Made by a program: the position numbers and the translations under genes. The notes beneath the pieces are model-generated. The model searched no databases. It was given only the letters and a program-made list of their open reading frames with translations, and was not told the origin of the DNA. This document shows, in pieces, positions 33,699 through 43,138 of a stretch of DNA of 45,952 bases; the stretch's first letter is position 1, and each line of letters starts with the position of its first letter. Origin of the DNA: Desulfobacteraceae bacterium (GTDB lineage: Bacteria; Desulfobacterota; Desulfobacteria; Desulfobacterales; Desulfosalsimonadaceae); NCBI GenBank assembly GCA_003597945.1, contig QZJS01000057.1, positions 1-45,952 on the forward strand. Reading direction: 5' to 3'.

Positions 33699-34454
33699 TT
33701 AAAAGTTAATGATCCTCGTAAATATTTCAGGATCAAGGCTCGCGCCGCCAACAAGCGCGCCGTCAACATCCTGCAGCGACATCAACACGGAAATATTTTC
33801 CGGTTTTACACTTCCGCCGTAAAGGATACGGATGGTACCGGCAATCGCTTCCCCGAATTGTCGGGCGATCAAATCCCTTAAATAGGAATGGACCTCATCG
33901 ACCTGCCCGGGTTGCGCGGTTTTTCCGGTGCCGATGGCCCAGACCGGTTCATACGCGATGACCGGTTCGCGGCCCGCTTCCAGAATCAAGCCTTTTAAAC
34001 CACTTTTTACCTGTTTGTCAAGAATGGAAAATGTTTTTTTTGTTTCGCGCTCGGAATCGGTCTCGCCTACACACAATACAGGTATCAGATCAGCGTCAAG
34101 GGCGGCCTTTACTTTTTGGGCGATAAGATCATCGGACTCGCCAAAAAGGTGCCTTCGCTCCGAATGACCGATAATGACATGCCGACAGCCCACATCGGTC
34201 AGCATGGATGCGGAAATTTCTCCGGTAAACGCCCCTTCGGAAGCCCAGAACATGTTTTGCGCGCCCATGTAAATATCGGAATCCGCAAGAATGGCCGATA
34301 CCGCGGAAAGGGCGGTAAAGGCTGGGGCGATCATTACCTCGGTGTGCGTGACGCCGCCGGCGGCGTCAACCAGTCGCCGGGCCGCGTCTGTCGCCTGTCC
34401 GATGGTTTTATACATTTTCCAGTTGCCGGCGATCAGGGGAGTGCGTTGATTCAT
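33699..34454 (-). CDS. tpiA: triosephosphate isomerase
   Basis: A 251-residue TIM barrel with NWKMYK at the N-terminus (catalytic Lys), GHSERRH (catalytic His near 97), AYEPVWAIGTG (catalytic Glu near 168) and YGGSVKPEN at the phosphate loop. It interconverts dihydroxyacetone phosphate and glyceraldehyde 3-phosphate. AAGGAG precedes the ATG. It follows gap directly (74-base gap); phosphoglycerate kinase, often found between them in related genomes, is absent here. Confidence 0.97.
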   Translation of the reverse strand: MNQRTPLIAGNWKMYKTIGQATDAARRLVDAAGGVTHTEVMIAPAFTALSAVSAILADSDIYMGAQNMFWASEGAFTGEISASMLTDVGCRHVIIGHSERRHLFGESDDLIAQKVKAALDADLIPVLCVGETDSERETKKTFSILDKQVKSGLKGLILEAGREPVIAYEPVWAIGTGKTAQPGQVDEVHSYLRDLIARQFGEAIAGTIRILYGGSVKPENISVLMSLQDVDGALVGGASLDPEIFTRIINF

Positions 34455-34528
34455 TACTCATGCTCCTTGTATCATATGGCATCTTGTCACGGGATTTAAG
34501 TTTCGGCGTGCCGGGCATGCCGAAGATC

Positions 34529-35533
34529 TCAAAGCATGCGGCCGATACGTTCTGCCAGATCCACCATCCGTTCCGAATATCCGGCTTCGTTGTCGTACCA
34601 GGACAGAACCTTGACCATATTATCGATAACATAGGTGGTTGGGGCATCCACAATGGAGGAAAGGGTCGAACCGTTGAAATCCTTGGATACCAGCGGAGCG
34701 TCGCTGTAGCCGAGAATGCCTTTAAGATGGGTTTCGGATGCCTTGCGAAGGGCGCTGTTGATATCGTCGGTGGTCATGCCGGATTCTTTTACATTAACCA
34801 CAAGATCCACAAGGGACACATTGGGCGTCGGTACACGGATGGACAGGCCGTTAAGTTTGCCGTTTAGTTCCGGCAGCACAAGACCTACGGCTTTTGCGGC
34901 GCCGGTGGTGGTGGGAATCATGGAAAGTCCGGCTGCACGCGCACGCCGCAGGTCTTTGTGCGGAGCGTCCAAGAGTCGCTGGTCTCCGGTATAGGAATGA
35001 ATGGTTGTCATCAGGCCGCAGATAATGCCGAATTTTTCGTGGATGACTTTGGCCACCGGCGCAAGACAGTTGGTGGTGCAGGATGCATTGGAAATGATAT
35101 GGTGTTTGTCCGATTCATATGTTTCGGCATTGACGCCAAGAACAATGGTGATGTCCGGATCGGTCGCCGGTGCGGAAATAATAACTTTACGGGCGCCGGC
35201 CTTCAGATGTTTGGACGCACCGGTTCTGTCCCTGAACAACCCGGTGCATTCGGCCACGATATCTGCGCCGAGACTTTTCCAGGGCAGGTTTGCGGGGTCT
35301 TTTTCGGCATAGATATTGATGGTTTTACCGTTGACGATAATGGATTTTTCACCGGGCGTGATGGATATATCGAGTTTTTCATGAACCGAATCATAGGTCA
35401 GCAGGTGCGCAACGGTTTTCGGGTCCATCAGGTCGTTGGCCCCCACAATTTCGATATCCGGCCTTTTCAACGCAGCCCGGAAAACCAGCCTTCCGATTCT
35501 GCCCAGTCCGTTTATCGCAAGTTTTATCGCCAT
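34529..35533 (-). CDS. gap: glyceraldehyde-3-phosphate dehydrogenase, type I
   Basis: A 334-residue enzyme of usual length with the NAD-binding INGLGRIGRL start, the catalytic Cys in SNASCTTNCLAP (near 155) and WYDNEAGYSERM near the end. It oxidises glyceraldehyde 3-phosphate to 1,3-bisphosphoglycerate with NAD+. AAAGGAGG lies just before the ATG. In order it follows rimI by 11 bases and precedes tpiA. Confidence 0.97.
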   Translation of the reverse strand: MAIKLAINGLGRIGRLVFRAALKRPDIEIVGANDLMDPKTVAHLLTYDSVHEKLDISITPGEKSIIVNGKTINIYAEKDPANLPWKSLGADIVAECTGLFRDRTGASKHLKAGARKVIISAPATDPDITIVLGVNAETYESDKHHIISNASCTTNCLAPVAKVIHEKFGIICGLMTTIHSYTGDQRLLDAPHKDLRRARAAGLSMIPTTTGAAKAVGLVLPELNGKLNGLSIRVPTPNVSLVDLVVNVKESGMTTDDINSALRKASETHLKGILGYSDAPLVSKDFNGSTLSSIVDAPTTYVIDNMVKVLSWYDNEAGYSERMVDLAERIGRML

Positions 35534-35544
35534 GGTTTCCTCCT

Positions 35545-36009
35545 TTAAAAAGTTTTTTTCATGATGATCGCGGCTTCCCCTGAATCGGGGTAATAGCCCG
35601 GTCTATTACCAATAGTTTCAAATCCAAGTTTCCGGTACAGGCAAAGTCCGGCGGTGTTGGATGATCGTACTTCCAGAAAGGCGGATTTTATATCCTGGTG
35701 GGCCGTCAGATTCAGGCTGTCCCGTAAAAACCGATACGCGATGCCAAGTCGCCGGCAGGCAGGCGCAACGGCGATTTTTAACAGGTGAATTTCATCTATG
35801 ATCACCCGCATGCTGGTATAGGCGACAATACCCTGCTCATTCACATCCGGCAGCGGCGCGCCGGAAAGCACATAATTGCGGGAATGCGCGCATGCCAGCT
35901 CGCTGAAAAACGCCAGCCTCCCCCAGGGTCTGGAAAAGGAGGATCGTTCAATGGCCAGCACCGGCTCAATATGATCTCCGGTCATGGGTGTAATGGGTAA
36001 TGACTGCAT
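35545..36009 (-). CDS. rimI: ribosomal protein S18-alanine N-acetyltransferase (RimI-like GNAT)
   Basis: A 154-residue GNAT protein; the acetyl-CoA loop reads VAPACRRLGIAYRFL (R/Q-x-x-G-x-A variant) and is followed by LEVRSSNTAGLCLYRKLGFETIGNRPGYY, the characteristic RimI end. It should acetylate the N-terminus of S18 or related proteins. The start lies one base after the stop of the mannose-type EIIA gene. Confidence 0.85.
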   Translation of the reverse strand: MQSLPITPMTGDHIEPVLAIERSSFSRPWGRLAFFSELACAHSRNYVLSGAPLPDVNEQGIVAYTSMRVIIDEIHLLKIAVAPACRRLGIAYRFLRDSLNLTAHQDIKSAFLEVRSSNTAGLCLYRKLGFETIGNRPGYYPDSGEAAIIMKKTF

Positions 36010-36010
36010 G

Positions 36011-36427
36011 TTAACCGCGTTTATTGCCTTTGAGAATGGCGCTGGCCAGGGAAATGCTTTTTTTCCCGTATTCTTCTATGATTTCAGCCATCCGGTGAAG
36101 GTCCGTCTCCTTATGCCGGATATTAATGGCCTTGATCAACACCGGCAGATTGACGCCGGACAGCACTTCGATGCGGCCTTCTTCCAGAAAGGAGTAACTC
36201 AGGTTGGACGGCGTTCCGCCGAACATGTCGGTTAAGATAAGGACACCGTTCTGGGCGCCGACGGTCTTGATGGCGTCATGTATTTTTTTTCTCAGCTTCT
36301 CAGCGTCTTCTTTCAGATCGATGGATACGGAAATCAACGCATCAGGTTTTGTGGTGAAAATGATTTCAGCGGTCTCAATTAATACATCGCCCAATTGCCC
36401 GTGCGTAACAATAATAATACCAGTCAT
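36011..36427 (-). CDS. PTS mannose/fructose-family EIIA protein
   Basis: A 138-residue EIIA-Man-type domain. IIVTHGQLGD gives the phosphorylatable His near residue 9, and LTDMFGGTPSN is the conserved central loop. No EIIB, EIIC or EIID genes accompany it, so it is probably regulatory rather than a sugar transporter part; together with ptsN and rapZ it belongs to the PTS-Ntr setting near rpoN. Confidence 0.9.
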   Translation of the reverse strand: MTGIIIVTHGQLGDVLIETAEIIFTTKPDALISVSIDLKEDAEKLRKKIHDAIKTVGAQNGVLILTDMFGGTPSNLSYSFLEEGRIEVLSGVNLPVLIKAINIRHKETDLHRMAEIIEEYGKKSISLASAILKGNKRG

Positions 36428-36458
36428 TAAAACATCCTTAAAATTTTATATCTTATAT

Positions 36459-37328
36459 TTATGATTTGATTTCAACGTCTCTGTGGGTCAGATACGTCGG
36501 CCGGCCCGGTCTGTTGATGTGCGAATAGACCGCATCGGCCATCACCACCGATCGGTGGCGGCCTCCCGTGCATCCGACGGCGATGGTCAGATACGCCTTT
36601 CCCTCTTTTTCGTACAGCGGCATCAAAAAGTCAATCAATTCAAAAAATTTTCCTAAAAATTCCTGTGAGATGGGATTCGATAAAACAAAATCCCGCACAT
36701 GCCCGTCCCGGCCGTCCAGAGGTTTTAGCTCCGGGATGAAAAACGGATTTTTCAGAAACCGGACATCCATGATCAGATCGGCTTCACGGGGGTTGCCATG
36801 CTTGAATCCGAAGGAAATGATCTCCACCCGCATAACGGTTGTGGACACACTCTGCTGGGCGATTTTAAATATCGTGGATTTAAGATCATGGACATTGTAT
36901 TCCGACGTGTCGATAATAGTAGAAGCAATCTCCCTTAACGGTTCAAGAAGCCTTTTTTCCTCACGGATGCTGTCGACCAGCGGCCGGTCCTGGGCCAGGG
37001 GATGTGTTCGCCGGGTTTCGCTATAGCGTTTGATGAGAACGGCCTGTTGGGCTTCAAGAAAAACAATGTCGAACCAATACCCTTTTTGTCGCAATTCCTC
37101 GAACACGCCGGGATACCCGGTTAAAAAACTTTTTTCCCGAAGATCCATCACAAACGACAGACCCTTGATATCCGTGTCGGTTTTTAAAGGCAGTTCGAGA
37201 AACTTCGGCAGCAGTTGTAACGGCATATTGTCGACGCAGTAAAAACCCGCGTCTTCAAAAGCCGCCAGGGCGATGCTTTTTCCGGAACCTGACAGTCCCG
37301 TGATAATGACGATTTTTAGTTTTTTCAT
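36459..37328 (-). CDS. rapZ: RapZ/YvcJ-type nucleotide-binding regulator
   Basis: A 289-residue protein with Walker A GLSGSGKS (about 10-17), VDNMPLQLLP, and the C-terminal domain with VGCTGGRHRSV. In E. coli RapZ steers RNase E to the GlmZ sRNA and senses glucosamine-6-phosphate; in other bacteria the role is less clear. It sits between ptsN and the EIIA gene, its usual place beside rpoN. Confidence 0.93.
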   Translation of the reverse strand: MKKLKIVIITGLSGSGKSIALAAFEDAGFYCVDNMPLQLLPKFLELPLKTDTDIKGLSFVMDLREKSFLTGYPGVFEELRQKGYWFDIVFLEAQQAVLIKRYSETRRTHPLAQDRPLVDSIREEKRLLEPLREIASTIIDTSEYNVHDLKSTIFKIAQQSVSTTVMRVEIISFGFKHGNPREADLIMDVRFLKNPFFIPELKPLDGRDGHVRDFVLSNPISQEFLGKFFELIDFLMPLYEKEGKAYLTIAVGCTGGRHRSVVMADAVYSHINRPGRPTYLTHRDVEIKS

Positions 37329-37409
37329 GATGTAAGATAATCAGGGCCTGCATGTCGGCCAGGGCCGGCTTTTACAGCCAAACTCAGATGCGGACTTTGT
37401 TTTGGGTTG

Positions 37410-37868
37410 TTAAAAGGTTTCATCTACCGCATCGATACATTGAATCACCTCATCAACGCTTCCGGCTTCAAGCAGGCATGCCGTAAACGATTTTTCCTTG
37501 AGCATTCTCGATATCCGGGCCAGCAGTTTCAAATGCAGGCCCGTGGAATCATTAGGCGCAAGAAGCAGAAAGAAGATCTGGGTCGGTTTTTCGTCTATGG
37601 CGTCGTAATTTACGCCCGTTCGGCGTAGTCCGACCCCCAGTATCAGGGATGTCAGGTTTTCATGTTTACCGTGAGGAATGCCGATGCCGCCGCCGATACC
37701 CGTGCTGCCGAGATGTTCCCTCTGCACAAGGACTTTTACAAGCTCGGCGTGGGGAATGCCGGTAATTTCGGCTACCGGCAGCGACAGTTCTTCCAGCACC
37801 CCTTTTTTATCATTTGATTTAAGATTCGGGATAATTGTTTCCCGGTGAAGAAAATCGAGAATTTTCAT
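37410..37868 (-). CDS. ptsN: PTS-Ntr EIIA protein PtsN
   Basis: A 152-residue EIIA-Fru-type domain; the phosphorylatable His lies in GIGIPHGKHENL near residue 67. PtsN adjusts nitrogen and potassium physiology according to its phosphorylation. AAAGG precedes the ATG. It lies between hpf and rapZ, the canonical order. Confidence 0.93.
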   Translation of the reverse strand: MKILDFLHRETIIPNLKSNDKKGVLEELSLPVAEITGIPHAELVKVLVQREHLGSTGIGGGIGIPHGKHENLTSLILGVGLRRTGVNYDAIDEKPTQIFFLLLAPNDSTGLHLKLLARISRMLKEKSFTACLLEAGSVDEVIQCIDAVDETF

Positions 37869-37929
37869 CGAAACCTTTAGTGACGTCGGGATAAAGACAT
37901 CATGAAATGTTTTTTGTTTTTTCTGATCG

Positions 37930-38475
37930 TTATCCTATGGGTTGAATCAGTCCCAAGTCCCCGTCTTTGCGCTTGTAGAGGACATTGACCCGGTTGGTCA
38001 TTGAATTGGTGAATACGAGAAAGTTGTCCGGGGTCAGTTCGAGCTGCATGCTGGCCTCTTCAACGTCCATGGGTTTGTATTCGATATTTTGGGTCCGGAT
38101 ACGCGGCGCGCCGGCATCGGTGGCTGCCGGCGCAATGAGATCTTCGGTCATTTCCTTTTGTTCCCTTATCTCCGACCGGTCGCCCTTGCGATGCTTCTGA
38201 ATTTTTTGTTTATTCTTTTTAATCTGTTTTTCCAGTTTGTCAAGGGCCATGTCAATGGAAGAATACATATCGTTGGTCTTTTCACGACAGTTGATATTTA
38301 AGCGGTCCCCGGTGAGCTTGATTTCAGCGATATGTCTTATCTTTTCAACGGACAGAACCACATTTGCTTCCGCGGGGTTGTCAAGCAGCTTGTCGAGTTT
38401 ATCCAGTTTGTTTTTAACATAGGTTTTAAGATGTTCGGAGGGGTCAAGGTTTTTAAAGGTAACCGATACTTGCAT
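37930..38475 (-). CDS. hpf: ribosome hibernation promoting factor, long form
   Basis: A 181-residue protein. The N-terminal 100 residues are the HPF/YfiA ribosome-binding domain (basic, with SSIDMALDKLEKQIKK), and the C-terminal 55 are the dimerisation domain that drives 100S ribosome formation (KPMDVEEASMQLEL...FLVFTN...VLYKRKDGDLGLIQP). A strong AAAGGAGG lies 8 bases before the ATG. Confidence 0.95.
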   Translation of the reverse strand: MQVSVTFKNLDPSEHLKTYVKNKLDKLDKLLDNPAEANVVLSVEKIRHIAEIKLTGDRLNINCREKTNDMYSSIDMALDKLEKQIKKNKQKIQKHRKGDRSEIREQKEMTEDLIAPAATDAGAPRIRTQNIEYKPMDVEEASMQLELTPDNFLVFTNSMTNRVNVLYKRKDGDLGLIQPIG

Positions 38476-38489
38476 ATTGCGTGCCTCCT

Positions 38490-39911
38490 TTAAAATTGTT
38501 TGCGTTTGCTTGATGGGAGAATGCCCATTATCTCCCGGTATTTGGCAATGGTCCGCCTGGCGATGTTGATGTCGCAGGCGGCCAGTTTTTCCGCGATCAG
38601 TTGATCGCTGTAGGGTTTTTTTGGTGGCTCATGATCGATGATTTCGCGGATTTTTTCCTGAACACTGGCCGATGCCATGGTTTCGCCGTTTGCGCAATTA
38701 ATGGAACTGTTAAAAAAGAATTTGAGTTCAAAAATTCCTTGCGGGGTGTAGGCATACTTGTTGTTGGTGACACGGCTGATGGTTGATTCATGCATGCTGA
38801 TGTCTTCGGCAACGTCCCTGAGCACCATGGGTTTGAGATGTGAAATACCGTGTTCAAAAAAATCACGTTGAAATTTTACGATGCTGGTCATCACGTTATA
38901 AATGGTTTTTCTGCGGTGATGGATGCTTTTAATGAGCCATTCAGCGGAACGAAGGCGGTCTTTGAGATAGTTTTTTGTATTTTCCTCAATCTTTTCACCC
39001 CGCCTGACAGCCCTGCGATAATAGGAATTGATCTGAAGCCGCGGGATATCATCGTCATTTAGCACCACGATCAATTCATCGCCTTCCTTTAAAACATAGA
39101 CATCGGGTGTGATATAAATGGATTCTTCCGTGTTGAAACGGTCTCCGGGTCTGGGATCAAGACATTTTAGAACATTGACCGCGGCGACAACATGATCTAT
39201 ATCCGTTTTGAGCGCTTTGGCGATGGCATTGTATCGTTTGTTTTCAAGATCCTTGAGGTGATGCAGGATCAGTTCGGTAACCAAGGGATCGCTGATGCCC
39301 AGCAGCTTTACCTGAATCAGGAGGCATTCCACCAGATTTGAAGCGCAGATGCCCGGTGGATCAAATGTCTGCATCAGCGTCAGAACCTGTTCGACCTTTT
39401 CCGGGCGTGTCTGACAGGCAACGGCGATTTCTTCGATTCCCAAATCCAGATAGCCGTATTTATTAATATTGCCGATAATATGGCTGCCGATGAGTTCTTC
39501 GTCAGTATCCGGCTTGGCCATCAGGAGCTGCCATCTCAGGTGATCGGAAAGGGAAGTCCGATTCGTGGTGAATGCCTCTAAGTCGGCTGCTTCTTTTTTT
39601 TCGGATTCAAAATGGATGCGACCGGTGGAATTATACTCATCAATATAGTTTTGCCAGTCAAGAAAGTTGTCGAGCTTATCATCAATGGTGACTTCTTGGG
39701 TTGTCTGGGATTCGGGCGTTTCCACCTGGGTTATTTCATTTGCGCCTGTTTCGGTGGGCTCTTCAAGAGTCGGGTTGCTCTCGATTTCCTGGCGTATCAT
39801 CTCCGCCAGCTCAAGCCGCGAAAGTTGCAGTAGTTTGATGGCCATCTGGAGCTGTGGCGTCATGACCAGTTGTTGTTGAAGTCGGAGCTGCTGTTGTAAT
39901 TCAATCGCCAT
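38490..39911 (-). CDS. rpoN: RNA polymerase sigma-54 factor
   Basis: A 473-residue protein with the Gln/Leu-rich region I (LRLQQQLVMTPQLQMAIKLLQL), the acidic region II, the core-binding part, the helix-turn-helix (MHESTISRVTNNKYAYTPQGIF) and the RpoN box ARRTIAKYRE near the end. It directs transcription from -24/-12 promoters with enhancer-binding proteins. It starts 2 bases after lptB ends. Confidence 0.97.
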   Translation of the reverse strand: MAIELQQQLRLQQQLVMTPQLQMAIKLLQLSRLELAEMIRQEIESNPTLEEPTETGANEITQVETPESQTTQEVTIDDKLDNFLDWQNYIDEYNSTGRIHFESEKKEAADLEAFTTNRTSLSDHLRWQLLMAKPDTDEELIGSHIIGNINKYGYLDLGIEEIAVACQTRPEKVEQVLTLMQTFDPPGICASNLVECLLIQVKLLGISDPLVTELILHHLKDLENKRYNAIAKALKTDIDHVVAAVNVLKCLDPRPGDRFNTEESIYITPDVYVLKEGDELIVVLNDDDIPRLQINSYYRRAVRRGEKIEENTKNYLKDRLRSAEWLIKSIHHRRKTIYNVMTSIVKFQRDFFEHGISHLKPMVLRDVAEDISMHESTISRVTNNKYAYTPQGIFELKFFFNSSINCANGETMASASVQEKIREIIDHEPPKKPYSDQLIAEKLAACDINIARRTIAKYREIMGILPSSKRKQF

Positions 39912-39913
39912 GT

Positions 39914-40636
39914 TTACAGCCTGAAATGAGAACCAAGATATATTTCGCGAGCCACTGGGCTTGACGCGATGACTTCCGGTGAGCCGGATTCAATGACCCG
40001 GCCGTTGTTTAAAATATAGGCCGTGTCGCAGACGCCGAGGGTTTCCCGTACATTATGATCCGATATGAGCACGCCGATGCCGCGTTTTGCCAGATGAAGG
40101 ATGATGTTCTGAATATCAATGACGGCCAGCGGATCAATACCCGCAAAAGGTTCGTCGAGCAGGATGAATTGGGGGTCCGTTGCCAGGGCGCGGGTGATTT
40201 CCAGCCTTCGTCGTTCTCCACCGGAGAGCACCGACGCCTTGGAATCGGCGAGACGCAGGATGCCGAGTTCGCCTAAAAGCATGTCCGCTTTTTGTTTCTG
40301 TTGTTTTTTTGAAAGCGGAAGGGACTCCAAAATAGCCATCAGGTTGTTTCTGACCGTCAGTTTTCTAAAGATGGATGGTTCCTGCGGCAGATACCCGACG
40401 CCCTTGCGCGCACGCTGATACATCGGAAGACGCGTGATTTCAAGGCTGCCAAGAAAGACAGCGCCGCTGTCCGGCCGGATAATGCCGACCGTCATGTAAA
40501 AACTGGTTGTTTTCCCGGCGCCGTTGGGCCCTAAAAGGCCGACGACCTCGCCGCTGTTGATCTCGAGATTTACCGCGTCCACAACACGTCGACCGTTAAA
40601 GGTTTTAACGAGATTATTCAGAGCCAGAGTCGTCAT
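39914..40636 (-). CDS. lptB: LPS export ABC transporter ATPase LptB
   Basis: A 240-residue ABC ATPase: Walker A GPNGAGKT, Q-loop YLPQEPSIF, signature LSGGERRR, Walker B FILLDEPFAGIDP, switch His in ISDHNV. It powers extraction of lipopolysaccharide from the inner membrane with LptFG. Its start overlaps the end of lptA by 23 bases. Confidence 0.97.
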   Translation of the reverse strand: MTTLALNNLVKTFNGRRVVDAVNLEINSGEVVGLLGPNGAGKTTSFYMTVGIIRPDSGAVFLGSLEITRLPMYQRARKGVGYLPQEPSIFRKLTVRNNLMAILESLPLSKKQQKQKADMLLGELGILRLADSKASVLSGGERRRLEITRALATDPQFILLDEPFAGIDPLAVIDIQNIILHLAKRGIGVLISDHNVRETLGVCDTAYILNNGRVIESGSPEVIASSPVAREIYLGSHFRL

Positions 40637-41225
40637 GATCTTCTATGTCGCCGGTTTCGATGGTTTCCGTTTTTTGTTGTGGCGCAAATATCGCGTTGAC
40701 GCGCTTTTCCTGACTTCCGTCAACCGTGATACGGTCGTTGTTTTGATCGATGGTGATTTTTTTCCCGGAAATGTAATCGGTTCCACTTTGAATCCGGGTA
40801 TCTTCACCCGTCAGAACAATGGTTTTGGTTTTCGCCGTGTAGACCGCCTGGTCGCATCGGGCGGTCCGGTCACCAAACTGAATGGAAACATGTCCGGTGG
40901 CCACGATTTTTTGGATGTTTTCCTCCCCCATCCGGTTTTCGCCTTGTTCCATGTTTTCATAATACACTTTCATCTGGTCGGACAAAATTATGGTGTCCTC
41001 ATAGATGGTGGTGACATTTCCGGAAAAAAGAATATAGTTCGCTTTGCCGTCGGAAACAAGCCTGTCGGCGGTAATGCGCAATTCTTTTCCCGCAATGCCC
41101 GCATCCACCCCTGGGTCGGACTCTGCCATGGCATGTGTTGACAGCAACCAGATGAGCACCGGAATGATCCATGCGCTGATATTGGTAAAAAGCGGGTTAA
41201 TCCGGTGTGTTCTGGTTAATATCAC
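40614..41225 (-). CDS. lptA: LPS transport periplasmic protein LptA
   Basis: A protein of about 203 residues with a signal peptide (WIIPVLIWLLSTHAMA) and an OstA-like beta-jellyroll with repeated strand motifs (NYILFSGNVTTIYEDTIILSD, MKVYYEN). It bridges LPS from LptC to the outer membrane. A GTG at 41225 has AAGGA 7 bases upstream, whereas the ATG at 41243 lacks a ribosome site; both would overlap lptC's end. Confidence 0.88.
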   Translation of the reverse strand: MILTRTHRINPLFTNISAWIIPVLIWLLSTHAMAESDPGVDAGIAGKELRITADRLVSDGKANYILFSGNVTTIYEDTIILSDQMKVYYENMEQGENRMGEENIQKIVATGHVSIQFGDRTARCDQAVYTAKTKTIVLTGEDTRIQSGTDYISGKKITIDQNNDRITVDGSQEKRVNAIFAPQQKTETIETGDIEDHDDSGSE

Positions 41226-41802
41226 TGAAAAATCCTTCCACATGGTCCGTGCATGTTATTTCTCCGGTCCGTATGTTGTAGGCCATTTTCCCTGCATTTA
41301 AGCGGAAAGACGGCCCAATAACGTTCACGGGTGAACCGGATTTAATTATATGCAATTGATGGTCATAATGCAAGTTTTCGGTTTTTATATTGTATTCCGG
41401 GGCAGTGATGACCACATTGCCGGAAGCCGATATATTATTGGTGTCGAGCTGCAATACGCCCTGGTCGGCGGTAAGCCTGACAATTTTTCCATTATCTAAG
41501 GAAAAAAGGGCCAGAATATTTTTAAGGCGCGCTTCTGACGGATCGACATGCAGGTGCGCGGAATCCGCTTCAAGGGTCCATTGCTTTTTCCCGTCCTGAG
41601 AGGCGGTATGCCGGAAGCCCTGGATGGCAAGCATGGCGTCCGTCGTTTCCGGCAGGGAAATGATGGGCGTATTGCCGCCATCGAAACGGTGGCGGATAAA
41701 AACCGTCACAATCGATGCGGCAAGAAACAGGATGCAGAAAAATAGAATATATTTGATTTTCCTGGATGAAAAACGAGTCGTCAATCCGTTGATTCCCGGC
41801 AT
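41197..41802 (-). CDS. lptC: LPS export protein LptC
   Basis: A 201-residue bitopic protein with one N-terminal membrane helix (ILFFCILFLAASIVTVFI) and a periplasmic OstA-like fold (GKQKW-type DGKKQWTLEADSAHL, then VVITAPEYNIKTENLHYD). It takes LPS from LptBFG and passes it to LptA. The ATG at 41802 is preferred to a TTG three codons upstream; the start overlaps kdsC by 22 bases. Confidence 0.88.
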   Translation of the reverse strand: MPGINGLTTRFSSRKIKYILFFCILFLAASIVTVFIRHRFDGGNTPIISLPETTDAMLAIQGFRHTASQDGKKQWTLEADSAHLHVDPSEARLKNILALFSLDNGKIVRLTADQGVLQLDTNNISASGNVVITAPEYNIKTENLHYDHQLHIIKSGSPVNVIGPSFRLNAGKMAYNIRTGEITCTDHVEGFFSDINQNTPD

Positions 41803-42305
41803 GCGATGCAATTTTCAAGAAGGCCTTTGGCTGCAAGTATGGCTTCGCAGATTTCCCGCACGGCTCCTTGACCGCCATTTTTTTCGGTAACCCAGTCCGC
41901 GATCTGTTTGACGGCATCATGGGCATCCGCCACTGCAACGGCAAGACCGACCTTTTTCAGCAGGGGGATGTCGGGCAGATCATCTCCTGCAAAGGCAATT
42001 TCATCGGCATTTACACCGATTTGTTTGACAACGGTATCGAGAATCGCCCCTTTGTTTTGAATGCCGTCATAAATCAGATTAATCCCGAGATCGGCGCATC
42101 GATGGAGCAGCGCGTTGGATCGACGTCCGGTGATGATGCCGACGGTAACGCCGGCATCCATAAGGAGTTTGATTCCAAGTCCGTCTTTGACGTTAAAGGA
42201 CTTGGTTTCCGTGCCGGCGTCGGTGTAAACGATCTCGCCGCCGGTCAGCACACCGTCCACATCCAGCAGCAGAACCTTGACTTGTTTGCGCTTGGCTGTC
42301 GTCAT
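41781..42305 (-). CDS. kdsC: 3-deoxy-D-manno-octulosonate 8-phosphate phosphatase
   Basis: A 174-residue capless HAD phosphatase: DVDGVLTGG carries the nucleophile Asp, GIITGRRS is motif II and GDDLPDIPLL is motif IV. It dephosphorylates KDO-8-phosphate. It starts 8 bases after kdsA. Confidence 0.95.
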   Translation of the reverse strand: MTTAKRKQVKVLLLDVDGVLTGGEIVYTDAGTETKSFNVKDGLGIKLLMDAGVTVGIITGRRSNALLHRCADLGINLIYDGIQNKGAILDTVVKQIGVNADEIAFAGDDLPDIPLLKKVGLAVAVADAHDAVKQIADWVTEKNGGQGAVREICEAILAAKGLLENCIACRESTD

Positions 42306-42313
42306 TTTTTCGT

Positions 42314-43138
42314 TTAATCTCTGTTTAGAGCGTTTTCAATATTCTTAAGCTGTAACAAGATGTTTTCCATGTCATCGAGTCGTACGGCATTCGGACCGTC
42401 TGAACGGGCATGATCCGGATCCGGATGCGTTTCCATGAATATGCCGTCCGCACCAACGGCAATGGCGGCTTTTGCCAGAAGAGGCGCGAATTCGCGCTGA
42501 CCGGATGAAACCCCGCCACCGCCGCCGGGCAACTGAACGCTGTGGGTGGCGTCGAAAATCACGGGGCAGCCCGTCTGCTGCATGATGGGAATCGCCCTGA
42601 AATCCGTCACGAGATTATTATATCCGAAGGTGGCGCCGCGTTCCGTGAGCATGACCCGGTCATTGCCGGCGGATCTTGCTTTAGCCACCGCGTTGGCCAT
42701 ATCCCAGGGGGCCAGAAACTGGCCTTTTTTAATATTAACGGGTTTTCCGGTTTTCGCGGCCGCTACGATCAGATCGGTCTGACGGCATAGAAAGGCCGGT
42801 ATCTGTATGACGTCCAGCACCACCGCCGCCGCCGCGATTTCGCTGACTTGATGCACATCGGACATAACGGAGACGCCCAGATCCCGACGGATGGCGGACA
42901 GAACCTCAAGGCCACCATCGAGCCCCGGTCCCCGGAAGGAATCGATTGAGGTCCGGTTGGCTTTGTCATATGATGCCTTGAAAATAAAAGGAATTTTAAG
43001 TCTGTCAGTCAATCTTTTCAGAAATTCGGCGATATCGTAAGCATTTTGTTGATCCTCGATAACGCAAGGCCCCGAAAAAAATACGAAAGGCGCGGGTCGC
43101 CCCAGGATCTGATCGTTAATTTTAACCTGTCGTATCAT
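42314..43138 (-). CDS. kdsA: 3-deoxy-8-phosphooctulonate synthase
   Basis: A 274-residue TIM-barrel enzyme; FFSGPCVIED, FKASYDKANRTS and FDATHSVQLPGG are the KdsA hallmarks. It condenses PEP and arabinose 5-phosphate in KDO synthesis. The ATG at 43138 is preferred to a TTG one codon before. It heads the kds-lpt-rpoN block. Confidence 0.96.
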   Translation of the reverse strand: MIRQVKINDQILGRPAPFVFFSGPCVIEDQQNAYDIAEFLKRLTDRLKIPFIFKASYDKANRTSIDSFRGPGLDGGLEVLSAIRRDLGVSVMSDVHQVSEIAAAAVVLDVIQIPAFLCRQTDLIVAAAKTGKPVNIKKGQFLAPWDMANAVAKARSAGNDRVMLTERGATFGYNNLVTDFRAIPIMQQTGCPVIFDATHSVQLPGGGGGVSSGQREFAPLLAKAAIAVGADGIFMETHPDPDHARSDGPNAVRLDDMENILLQLKNIENALNRD

